Below are positions 35,628 through 42,785 of a stretch of 64,000 nucleotides of DNA, piece after piece (the first letter of the stretch is position 1; the number at the start of each line of letters is the position of its first letter). A program made the position numbers and the translations under genes. The stretch lies in assembly GCF_048541585.1 (NCBI RefSeq), contig NZ_CP183303.1, forward strand, positions 3,224,001-3,288,000, in the 5' to 3' direction. The notes beneath the pieces were generated by a model. That model searched no databases. It saw nothing but the letters and a program-made list of their open reading frames with translations, and had not been told where the DNA came from. This stretch comes from Legionella_C sp048541585 (GTDB lineage: Bacteria; Pseudomonadota; Gammaproteobacteria; Legionellales; Legionellaceae).

Positions 35628-36443
35628 TTATATCGTTGTTGTACTGTGGCTTTCTTTAGTTGTTTTTACTTCAAGCGAGTCAGGGTCAGAAGAACTAGTA
35701 GTGTCGTGTCCGCTAAATAGGCCTAGATTATGGATAGGGTTACTTTGTATTGATGACCCGTCTGCTGCCTCACTTCCAATACTGAAAGCATCTGCAGTAT
35801 CTACATCAGCTGGCATAGATTGAGAAGCTGGAGTAACTAAAGAACTTGAATTTGGATTAGCGTCGTCTGACACCGTCTCATCGGCATTCTCAACACCTAA
35901 CCCTGAAAGGGCCGTTATTATTGAATTAGAAATTTGATTGGCCTGTCTTCGGCTAAGCTCTGCTTGTAAATCTTGATTAGCTGCTATGATTGCTTCTTGT
36001 ACTAAATTTGGTTTAGTAGTACCTGAGCGTGCACAACGAATATTTGGATTTATAAGTGTCTTAGCTGCCTGTTGTACAATACTTTCTGTTGACGAAAAAA
36101 GAACTTTTTTAACTGGACGCGGAGAAAAAATTTCTTCAATAAAATTATCATGCAAGCAAGTTGGGAAAGTTGTCGCACTTGAATGGCCTAAATTAACATC
36201 TGAAGCGAAAATCACAGCGTCCACAGAATCATAATCTATCTTCTTTATTAATTGACTAAAATTTTTTTGCAGCATCTCTTTTATTTCATCAAAATCACCG
36301 CTTAATAAATCTGCTTTTGAAATATCATTTTTCCAAGCTTGTTGTCCTATTTTAGGGCTTACAGTCCTAGCGCCTAAAGAACCATGGGCACAAACTACAA
36401 TTAAAACGTTATTTTCTAATACATATACGGTATCTATTTTCAT
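35628..36443 (-). CDS. Unknown protein, paralogue of the downstream-numbered neighbour (Ser variant)
   Basis: This 271-residue protein is a diverged copy of the one at 36697-37533. Shared blocks are a hydrophobic strand ending in His-Gly (VLIVVCAHGSLGA, His20), a strand VIFASDVNLG (Ser81), and VKKVLFSSTESIV. Beyond about residue 145 the chain is Ala/Ser/Asp-rich and looks disordered, ending in a Ser/Thr stretch. The ATG at 36443 is preferred to an upstream in-frame TTG at 36458. The strand-HG...strand-A(S/C)D pattern recalls caspase/CHAT folds, but I have no firm family. The copy has Ser where the partner has Cys. Confidence 0.65.
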   Translation of the reverse strand: MKIDTVYVLENNVLIVVCAHGSLGARTVSPKIGQQAWKNDISKADLLSGDFDEIKEMLQKNFSQLIKKIDYDSVDAVIFASDVNLGHSSATTFPTCLHDNFIEEIFSPRPVKKVLFSSTESIVQQAAKTLINPNIRCARSGTTKPNLVQEAIIAANQDLQAELSRRQANQISNSIITALSGLGVENADETVSDDANPNSSSLVTPASQSMPADVDTADAFSIGSEAADGSSIQSNPIHNLGLFSGHDTTSSSDPDSLEVKTTKESHSTTTI

Positions 36444-36696
36444 TTTAAAACCTACCAATACTACTGGCTTTTAGCCTATAAAGCTAAATACGTTTGTATA
36501 ATTTTATTAGTCAAGGAATTTTTATTATAAGCTTTATTTCTTAAGTAAATATTAGTTGAATAGTTATACTTTGAAGAGTTGTTTAAAATAAGCGTTAAGT
36601 TGTTTAATTTATTAAAATATTTTCTGCTCAAATTAGGTTTGAAATTCTTAAATTAAAGATTTTTTGCAACTTATTGTCACTAAATAATAACGCAAA

Positions 36697-37533
36697 TTAC
36701 CTACTAAAAGTATTTTTAACGGTATGCTGCTTTTTTCCCTTTTCCCTAAGTAAATTTTCATCTTTATCTGGACTTTCGTCTTTATCTATATCGGCAATCT
36801 TTCTTTTCGAATCCATTTTTTCTCCTTTATCGGTATCTACAGTAGTATTAGATACACTTTTTATTCCTTGACCAACTGTATTTTCTGGAGAAATTGATTT
36901 ATTTCTTTGAGGAGAGTTAAAGCTATTACCTTTAAAAATAGAAAAATTTTTAGTTAAAGGAGGAGCACGTTCTATCTCTTTCTTAACAGAATGACTTTGC
37001 TTAAAATAACCTTTTATATTTAGCAATAAATTAAAGGAATTAATGACTTCGCCATTTTCTATTTCTTTACTTTTTGCATCAGCCACAACCTTATTAGTGG
37101 AAGAAAAAAGAATCTTTTTCACCTTACAAGCTGCAAATTGCTCTTGAATAAAGCTATTTAGTAAAAATTTAGGATAAATTTGTTCACCTGGTAATCCCAA
37201 ATTAACATCACATGCAAAGATTACTTCCTCAATACCCTCATTATCAACTCTACTTTTAATTAATTTAAATTGCTCTGTTAACCACCTCTGTATATCCATA
37301 TGAAATTTCTCTAATGCTTTTGATTTTTGCCAGTTAATACCATCTCGTAAATCAACATTATGGCTAAATCTTTCAACAAACTCCGATTTATAAAGATCTA
37401 TGTCTAATTTAGATTTAAAGAACAGCTTCATGCTCATAACATTACCACTATCCCTATTGTCCGCGCCATGGCTTCCAACTAATAGTAAAGTTTTATCGGA
37501 TTTTGCATAACTGAATTTTAATGTAATATCCAC
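36697..37533 (-). CDS. Unknown protein, paralogue of the adjacent gene (Cys variant)
   Basis: This 278-residue protein aligns with the neighbouring 35628-36443 product over its first 150 residues: LLLVGSHGADN (His22), IEEVIFACDVNLG (Cys108), then FLLNSFIQEQF and VKKILFSSTNKVV. The C-terminal 110 residues are Lys/Asp/Ser-rich and low-complexity, with a basic end. There is no signal peptide or membrane segment. The two genes are tandem on the minus strand, 253 bases apart, consistent with duplication and divergence. A cysteine-hydrolase role is a guess from the His-Gly and Ala-Cys pattern; a secreted effector is also possible. Confidence 0.65.
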   Translation of the reverse strand: MDITLKFSYAKSDKTLLLVGSHGADNRDSGNVMSMKLFFKSKLDIDLYKSEFVERFSHNVDLRDGINWQKSKALEKFHMDIQRWLTEQFKLIKSRVDNEGIEEVIFACDVNLGLPGEQIYPKFLLNSFIQEQFAACKVKKILFSSTNKVVADAKSKEIENGEVINSFNLLLNIKGYFKQSHSVKKEIERAPPLTKNFSIFKGNSFNSPQRNKSISPENTVGQGIKSVSNTTVDTDKGEKMDSKRKIADIDKDESPDKDENLLREKGKKQHTVKNTFSR

Positions 37534-37776
37534 TTAAGTCTCATTTGAAAAAATTATTAAAATACTTTAGATGACAGCCTCATTATTAAAATAAAGTTTA
37601 TCTTTCCCAATTTAATAAATTCTTAAATCTCTACAATAAGTATAATAATTATACTTTTTATTTAATTTACAGTCAATTGTCTAGTTTTTGGATATTTTTA
37701 TCCTGGCATCTATATTGCATTGTGTTAATGCTCTAGGAAGAGCAGTCACTAAAAATGGATTAACTAAGGAGAGGCT

Positions 37777-39081
37777 ATGTTGAAGCAACGGTTTTGTAGC
37801 CGTATTCAGCTGGTTTTACTATTACAAATTCTTTTTTCTTTACCGTTATTTGCCGCTCAAGAGGGTGCCCCACAAATTGCTGAAGAAGAAGTACAGCGTT
37901 TTTCACAAACACTTTATCAGATAAAGCAAAATTATGTGAAACCAGTTAATGATTCTGCCCTATTTGATAATGCTATTCGTGGCATGTTAAATGGACTTGA
38001 TCCACATTCTGCTTATTTAGATGAAAATGACTTTAAAGAATTAGAATTAAATACGCGGGGAAACTTTGCAGGTATAGGAATAGAAATTACTCAGGAAGAA
38101 GGTTTATTAAAAGTTGTAACCCCTTTAGTTGATACGCCAGCCTATAAAGTGGGTATTAAGGCAGGTGACTATATTGTTAAGCTTGGCTCAAAAACGGCGC
38201 AGGGTTTAAGTTTAACGGAAGCCGTGAATATAATGCGCGGTGAAGAAGGGACTAAAATTGAACTTATTATCTTACGCAAAGGTGTTAATAAGCCATTAAC
38301 TTTCGTAGTAACTCGTCAAAAGATTCAAATACAAAGTGTACAAAGTAAATTAATAGATGGGCAATTTGGCTATATCCGTCTCTCGCAATTTCAAGAGTTA
38401 ACCGGCAAAGACATGCATGCAGCAATTACGAAATTAAAAGACCAAACCCACAATAAACTTAAAGGCTTAGTACTTGATTTACGTAATAATCCTGGGGGAT
38501 TACTAGATAGCGCCGTGGAAGTTGCTGATGCATTTATTGATAATAAGAAAGGTGATAAAGGCGTTATCGTTTACACTAAAGGTAGATTACCTGATAGTAA
38601 GTTTACAGCCTTAGCAACGCCTGGGGATATTTTAGATAAAGCCCCTCTAATTGTTCTTATTAATAAAGGCTCAGCTTCAGCGTCAGAAATTGTAGCAGGT
38701 GCATTAAAAGATCATAAACGCGCTATTATTGTTGGCACAAAAAGTTTTGGTAAAGGTTCTGTACAAACCGTCTTACCTTTAGATGATAAGCATGCTATTA
38801 AATTAACTACAGCGCTTTATTATACACCTGCTGGGACTTCTATTCAGGCAAAAGGGATAATACCTGATATTCAAATTGAAGAAATTGCTATACCTAAAAC
38901 AGCTCTGCAGAAAAAGGCACTAAGTTTCAACGAACTTAATTTAAGTAAGCACTTAAAAAATGAAAAAAGTAACTTACCAGAACAGGCACAATCTGCTGCT
39001 GATCTTGCAAAATTACTTTATGATGATTTTCAACTCTACTCTGCGTTTACAATATTAAGGAGTATGAGTCTAACGAGTTAA
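37777..39081 (+). CDS. C-terminal processing peptidase, S41 family (CtpA-like)
   Basis: This is a periplasmic tail-specific serine protease. The 434-residue protein has a signal peptide (about 1-27, ending FAA), an N-terminal helical region with IRGMLNGLDPHSAYLDENDF, a PDZ domain (about 92-175; GNFAGIGIEI, VGIKAGDYIVKLG), and the S41 catalytic core. The nucleophile serine is in NKGSASASEIVAGAL near 305 and the general-base lysine in GTKSFGKGSVQT near 330. The start has an AGGAGAGG ribosome site. It belongs to the short Ctp class rather than the long Prc class. It stands alone, followed by an inverted-repeat element. Confidence 0.94.
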   Translation: MLKQRFCSRIQLVLLLQILFSLPLFAAQEGAPQIAEEEVQRFSQTLYQIKQNYVKPVNDSALFDNAIRGMLNGLDPHSAYLDENDFKELELNTRGNFAGIGIEITQEEGLLKVVTPLVDTPAYKVGIKAGDYIVKLGSKTAQGLSLTEAVNIMRGEEGTKIELIILRKGVNKPLTFVVTRQKIQIQSVQSKLIDGQFGYIRLSQFQELTGKDMHAAITKLKDQTHNKLKGLVLDLRNNPGGLLDSAVEVADAFIDNKKGDKGVIVYTKGRLPDSKFTALATPGDILDKAPLIVLINKGSASASEIVAGALKDHKRAIIVGTKSFGKGSVQTVLPLDDKHAIKLTTALYYTPAGTSIQAKGIIPDIQIEEIAIPKTALQKKALSFNELNLSKHLKNEKSNLPEQAQSAADLAKLLYDDFQLYSAFTILRSMSLTS

Positions 39082-39094
39082 TTAAATAACTAAA

Positions 39095-39206
39095 CAGGAT
39101 TTACGAAAAACCTTAAAGCAAAAAATACTTTTAATGAGAAAAATTAGCTTTGACTAAATAATCAAATTAAACACTTTTAGAGAAAGTTTGGTTTTCGTAA
39201 ATCCTG
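39095..39206. mobile_element. Candidate MITE or solo insertion-sequence remnant
   Basis: An 18-base end CAGGATTTACGAAAAACC at 39095-39112 is repeated in inverted form as GGTTTTCGTAAATCCTG at 39190-39206, differing by one A. The 112-base unit has no coding capacity, and its ends resemble terminal inverted repeats of DDE-type insertion sequences. An AAA triplet adjoins both ends and could be a short target duplication. It could instead be a large stem-loop ending ctp transcription. Confidence 0.55.
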
Positions 39207-39229
39207 AAAAATATAGGTTATAAATTTAA

Positions 39230-39439
39230 TTAAACTACGGCAGTATCTTTCCTAAAAGTATGAAAATTTGGCTGTATTTGGCCATTTTTTTCAAATAACA
39301 CGCAGTAATTTTGTCTTTTTACTGGATCATGTTCTTTTGCACATAATTCTTGATAGGTTGCTACTACAGTATTTTCTTTTAAGTTATTAGCAAAAGATGT
39401 TAGTGGGAGTAGAAATATTAAAATAATAAATTTTTTCAT
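39230..39439 (-). CDS. Small exported protein of unknown function
   Basis: The 69-residue product starts with a clear signal peptide (MKKFIILIFLLPLTSFANN, probable cleavage after the Ala at 17). The mature part of about 50 residues contains two cysteines, in ELCAKEHDP and QNYCVLFEK, which could form a disulfide. No family is recognised. It is convergent with ctp across the inverted-repeat element. Confidence 0.6.
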   Translation of the reverse strand: MKKFIILIFLLPLTSFANNLKENTVVATYQELCAKEHDPVKRQNYCVLFEKNGQIQPNFHTFRKDTAVV

Positions 39440-39601
39440 AATAAACCTTTAAAGTATGTTATTTTAAACTAGATTTAATAAAAGAGACAATCTTTAGATA
39501 ATCCATTATAACTTAAAATTAAGGCCTATAGCCTAATTGATTTCTATGTTAAGGCCTTAAAAAACTAATAAAGCCTTAAGCATCGGTATGATCTTAATTA
39601 A

Positions 39602-39820
39602 TTATCGCTCAGTATTTTCAGCTTTCTTAGCTTGTTTTTGATATGCTTTCCATTCTTTATCTTTCGCGAAAACATAACAAGCTGCTTCTTCAATAAAAAA
39701 GCTAATATCATCAATTTGTGACCATTGGCAGTAAGCTTCAATTTTTCTTAAAACTTCACTACTTAACTCTACTTTAATTTTCTCTTTTTGATTAAACCGT
39801 GCTTTCGATATGAGAGCCAT
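39602..39820 (-). CDS. Small protein, possibly ribbon-helix-helix
   Basis: The 72-residue product begins MALISKARFNQKEKIKVELS. The ATG at 39820 has GAGGA six bases upstream and is better than the longer in-frame start at 39862. A strand-like KIKVELS is followed by helices SEVLRKIEAYCQW and DISFFIEEAACYVFAKD, consistent with a ribbon-helix-helix DNA-binding fold, and a charged tail KEWKAYQKQAKKAENTE. The fold is inferred from pattern only, with no partner toxin next to it. Confidence 0.55.
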   Translation of the reverse strand: MALISKARFNQKEKIKVELSSEVLRKIEAYCQWSQIDDISFFIEEAACYVFAKDKEWKAYQKQAKKAENTER

Positions 39821-40098
39821 TACATTCCTCTTCAATAAATAGTTATTACCAAAATGATTCAAAATATATTTATATTTTGAAAATTTAAACAGCGCCTATG
39901 AAGGCCATCTATTTTTTACTATAAATTAATTAGAAAGTCATTAATTTTTTTACTCTGAATTTAAATGAATAACTTGTAAGTAATCCACAAATAACTTATG
40001 ACTTTTAATTCAACATATAGAGAAAAAAGACAACTTCTTTTATACTAGCGGTGCTTATTTTACATATATAACATAATTTAATTTAAAGGGGAAATAAC

Positions 40099-40908
40099 GT
40101 GCAAAATTCAACCAAATTTGCCTATTTAGCACTTAGTGGAGGTATGGATTCTACAACTTTATTATTACATTTACTGGCAAGAAGTTATCACGTTACAGCA
40201 ATTTCCTTTTTATATGGTCAAAAACATAAAGTTGAAGTTGATTACGCCACAAATCTAGTAAAATATTTACAAGAAAAAGGGTTTAATATTCGTCATCAAA
40301 TTGTTCATTTAACTGGGTTAAGTGAGTTATTATTTTCTGCTCTTGTTGATGGTGGAAAAACTGTTCCAGAGGGCTTATATGATGGTAAAAATATGGCTGC
40401 TACTGTTGTACCAAATCGCAATAAAATTTTTATCTCAATTTTGCAAGCAGCTGCACTCTCACGAGCTATTCAAGAAGATATGCCTGTTAATGTCGCTTTA
40501 GGGGTGCATTCAGGGGATCATGCTGTTTACCCTGATTGTCGGCCTGAGTTTATTAATGATGATTATCAAGCTTTTCAAGCTGGTAACTGGCATGCTGAAA
40601 AAGTTATCAATTATATGCCTTATCTTCATGGTGATAAATATAGTATTTTACAAGATGGCATTGAATCTTGTAGACAATTAAATTTAGATGTTGATGAAGT
40701 TTACAGAAGAACAATTACTTCTTATAAACCGAATACAGACGGTATCTCTGATTACAAATCAGCATCCTCTATACAACGAATTGCAGCTTTTATGAAATTA
40801 AATCGTGTTGATCCTGTTGTTTATGCTGATGAAAATGGCATTGTTGATTGGCAAACAGTAAAAGCACATGTTTTATCTGTCTTGCAGGAAAATAATATAG
40901 AGGCCTAG
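40099..40908 (+). CDS. QueC-like 7-cyano-7-deazaguanine synthase homologue lacking the zinc cysteines
   Basis: The 269-residue protein is a PP-loop ATP pyrophosphatase of the QueC family. It has ALSGGMDSTTLL near residue 12, FLYGQKHKVEVDYA near 48, VPNRNKIFISIL and YPDCRPEFI near 153, all aligning with QueC. QueC makes preQ0 from carboxydeazaguanine for queuosine tRNA modification and binds zinc through four C-terminal cysteines. Here that region reads TITSYKPNTDGISDYKSASS, with no cysteine at any of the four places. The start is GTG with AAAGGGG upstream. No queD, queE or queF is adjacent. Function may be canonical with another fold stabiliser, or altered. Confidence 0.8.
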   Translation: MQNSTKFAYLALSGGMDSTTLLLHLLARSYHVTAISFLYGQKHKVEVDYATNLVKYLQEKGFNIRHQIVHLTGLSELLFSALVDGGKTVPEGLYDGKNMAATVVPNRNKIFISILQAAALSRAIQEDMPVNVALGVHSGDHAVYPDCRPEFINDDYQAFQAGNWHAEKVINYMPYLHGDKYSILQDGIESCRQLNLDVDEVYRRTITSYKPNTDGISDYKSASSIQRIAAFMKLNRVDPVVYADENGIVDWQTVKAHVLSVLQENNIEA

Positions 40909-40989
40909 GGTTTAAGCTCCCTTTCTTGAAAAACAAGTAACTTATAAATCATTCTCTCCTCAAAATAATGCCAACCTTGGGAGATTTTT

Positions 40990-41205
40990 ATGAAAGTTAG
41001 GCTAAGGCCCAACATACGCTGGTAAGTCGTCTTAAGCGTAGAAACATGATGAGCTTAAGTTGGCGCTATTAACAGGTTGGGGGTTATGCTTGAAACTTGG
41101 TGAAAAGTGAATTTGAGTGCAGTTTGAACGAACATCCTGCTGAAAAAGCGCAGTGTAGTCCTCTACATGAGCATTTTGAAGTAGGGGGTTCGTTCAAAAT
41201 GCACC
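40990..41205. repeat. Hairpin-rich intergenic repeat, related to the element near 6500
   Basis: The 334-base spacer after the QueC-like gene holds no gene. It has GGCTAAGGCCCAAC near 40999, a sequence shared with the ftsH-folP spacer. A long hairpin has arms GTGCAGTTTGAACGAAC (41117-41133) and GTTCGTTCAAAATGCAC (41188-41204), with one mismatch in 17. Its apex contains TGTAG ... CTACA. The shared GTGC-TTTGA / TCAAA-TGCAC arm ends suggest the two elements belong to one repeat family. Confidence 0.65.
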
Positions 41206-41242
41206 AAATACAGCCTTTCGGTGCATCGAATGCCAATACTTA

Positions 41243-42436
41243 TTAATCGCTAGCTAACTCAATTGCAAACGCTAGTCCCAATTTACTGAAATTAGCCATA
41301 TGTTCAGGCGTTAAGCGGTCAATAGTATCCTTGGAAGTATGAATATAAGGATTATGATCTTCAAAATTTGTCTCACAAGGGAAAGCCGCAGGAATACCTT
41401 CGTCATCCCAAGAGGCATGATCACTGCAACCATAACCACAATAAGATTCAGCTACTGGCACACCAATATAGGTTTGAATTAATTCACTGACAAAATTGGT
41501 TAAGGCCCTATCCGTATAATCTTTAAAAACCCACATAGTTGGATCATTACGGTCATTACGAAAACCTGTCATATCAAGTTGCATGACTGCTTTAACTGGA
41601 ATTGATTCATCTAAAAAATGCTGCACAACGTATTGGGAACCCACTAAGCCGCGTTCTTCTGCTGCATACCAAATAAAATAAATTGGTCGTTTAAATTCAT
41701 AAGAAGAATTTAGCAAAATACGAGCGACTTCCATTAAGCTAGATGAACCACTACCATCATCACCAGCACCAGGCATTCTACCATCTAAGGTATCCATATG
41801 AGCACCAATTACAATGGCTGGCGCTTTAATGTCTTTTCCGAGTACAGTTACTAAAGATGGCTGCTTATAGTAGCTACCTGTTTTAACAAAATAGGTATCG
41901 GTGTCATTACGTTTTGCATTTTTTGCCATATTTTCAAAGGTATCTTTTAACCATGCTGCAGTTTCAACGCCAGTATTTTTAGTTGCTGAGCGATTTTCAT
42001 AGCCAGTTAAGTGAGTTAAAGTTGCCATAATATTATCCACTTTAACTTGTTTAATGGCTTCTGATACTTCTACTTGATGGTGTATTGGATAACTAGCTTT
42101 GGCAGCTAATAAGTTTTTTGTTTGTGGTTTAACTAACAAGCGATATGCCTGCTTTTGACGAGCTTTTGGCTCAAGGCTATCGATATGGTGTGTAATATTG
42201 ACAAAACGCCCGCACTTCACTTCATCAGCAATATGAATGATTTTTTCTACATCATTGGCAGGTACATCTAAAATTTTAAAAGTATTATTTTCAGCTATAA
42301 CCTTATAATCGGACGGTAGATGTGCTGCTAAACACTGTGGAACCTTCAACTGCTCTGTTTTAATATTCGCTTGCACTGGATTGATAGCCAGCATAAAACT
42401 TGCTGAAAACAGAGGCATCCATGGATAAAAACGCAT
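41243..42436 (-). CDS. Secreted M28 zinc aminopeptidase (Lap-like)
   Basis: This is an exported metallo-aminopeptidase of the Vibrio leucyl aminopeptidase type. The 397-residue preprotein has a signal peptide (about 1-24, ending VQA), a propeptide region, then the M28 core. Zinc ligands are in GAHMDTLDGRMPGAGDDGSG, AEERGLVGS, MTGFRND and the late HTSKDTIDRL, and the cysteine pair sits in YCGYGCSDHASWDDEG. The ATG at 42436 has AAAGGAGC upstream and removes nine poorly supported residues. L. pneumophila secretes the related LapA and LapB by type II secretion; which one this matches cannot be said by eye. Confidence 0.9.
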   Translation of the reverse strand: MRFYPWMPLFSASFMLAINPVQANIKTEQLKVPQCLAAHLPSDYKVIAENNTFKILDVPANDVEKIIHIADEVKCGRFVNITHHIDSLEPKARQKQAYRLLVKPQTKNLLAAKASYPIHHQVEVSEAIKQVKVDNIMATLTHLTGYENRSATKNTGVETAAWLKDTFENMAKNAKRNDTDTYFVKTGSYYKQPSLVTVLGKDIKAPAIVIGAHMDTLDGRMPGAGDDGSGSSSLMEVARILLNSSYEFKRPIYFIWYAAEERGLVGSQYVVQHFLDESIPVKAVMQLDMTGFRNDRNDPTMWVFKDYTDRALTNFVSELIQTYIGVPVAESYCGYGCSDHASWDDEGIPAAFPCETNFEDHNPYIHTSKDTIDRLTPEHMANFSKLGLAFAIELASD

Positions 42437-42463
42437 TATTGCTCCTTTAACTATTGAAATCAT

Positions 42464-42785
42464 TTTGATGGTACATCAATCACTATAAATATGAAAATTG
42501 ATTTTTAAATTACTTCGCCAAGTATTTAAATTAAACATAATCAGAATAGATTAACTAGTTTTACATCATTATAAAATTTTATTAAGGCGACCCTTATTAC
42601 TTCTCTAACCTGTATGCCTTTAGGTAACCACTCAATAAATTGAAAAAAATTGTTCCAAGGGCATTAAGTTTAAAACTCAGGCGGCTCTTATTAGCCACTT
42701 TGCTCTTATTTTTAACTAAACCTTATTGATAATCATTTTCATTTAGTATAAAGTTACCCCTCCTGAAATGCCCATTAGGTGGATA
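42464..42785. other. Spacer between divergent genes
   Basis: No gene is supported. The spacer must contain the aminopeptidase promoter on the minus strand and, near its right end, a Fur-like box facing the 640-residue membrane protein. Confidence 0.45.
42725..42743 (+). promoter_or_regulatory. Fur-like box upstream of a large membrane protein gene
   Basis: The core TGATAATCATTTTCA at 42727-42741 matches the 7-1-7 Fur consensus TGATAATNATTATCA except at one position. It ends about 45 bases before the preferred ATG at 42786. It is as good a match as the box before the siderophore genes, so iron-repressed expression is likely. Binding is inferred. Confidence 0.75.

Noticed and set aside
35107..37533. 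A prophage or genomic island edge around the DUF2513-like gene
   Set aside because: No integrase, tRNA attachment site or flanking direct repeat was seen.
39982..39992. TAATCCACA, a near-match to a DnaA box, upstream of the QueC-like gene
   Set aside because: It is a single copy with one mismatch and no second site nearby.
39990..40098. PreQ1 riboswitch before the QueC-like gene
   Set aside because: I could not find the expected hairpin with an A-rich tail pairing into the loop.
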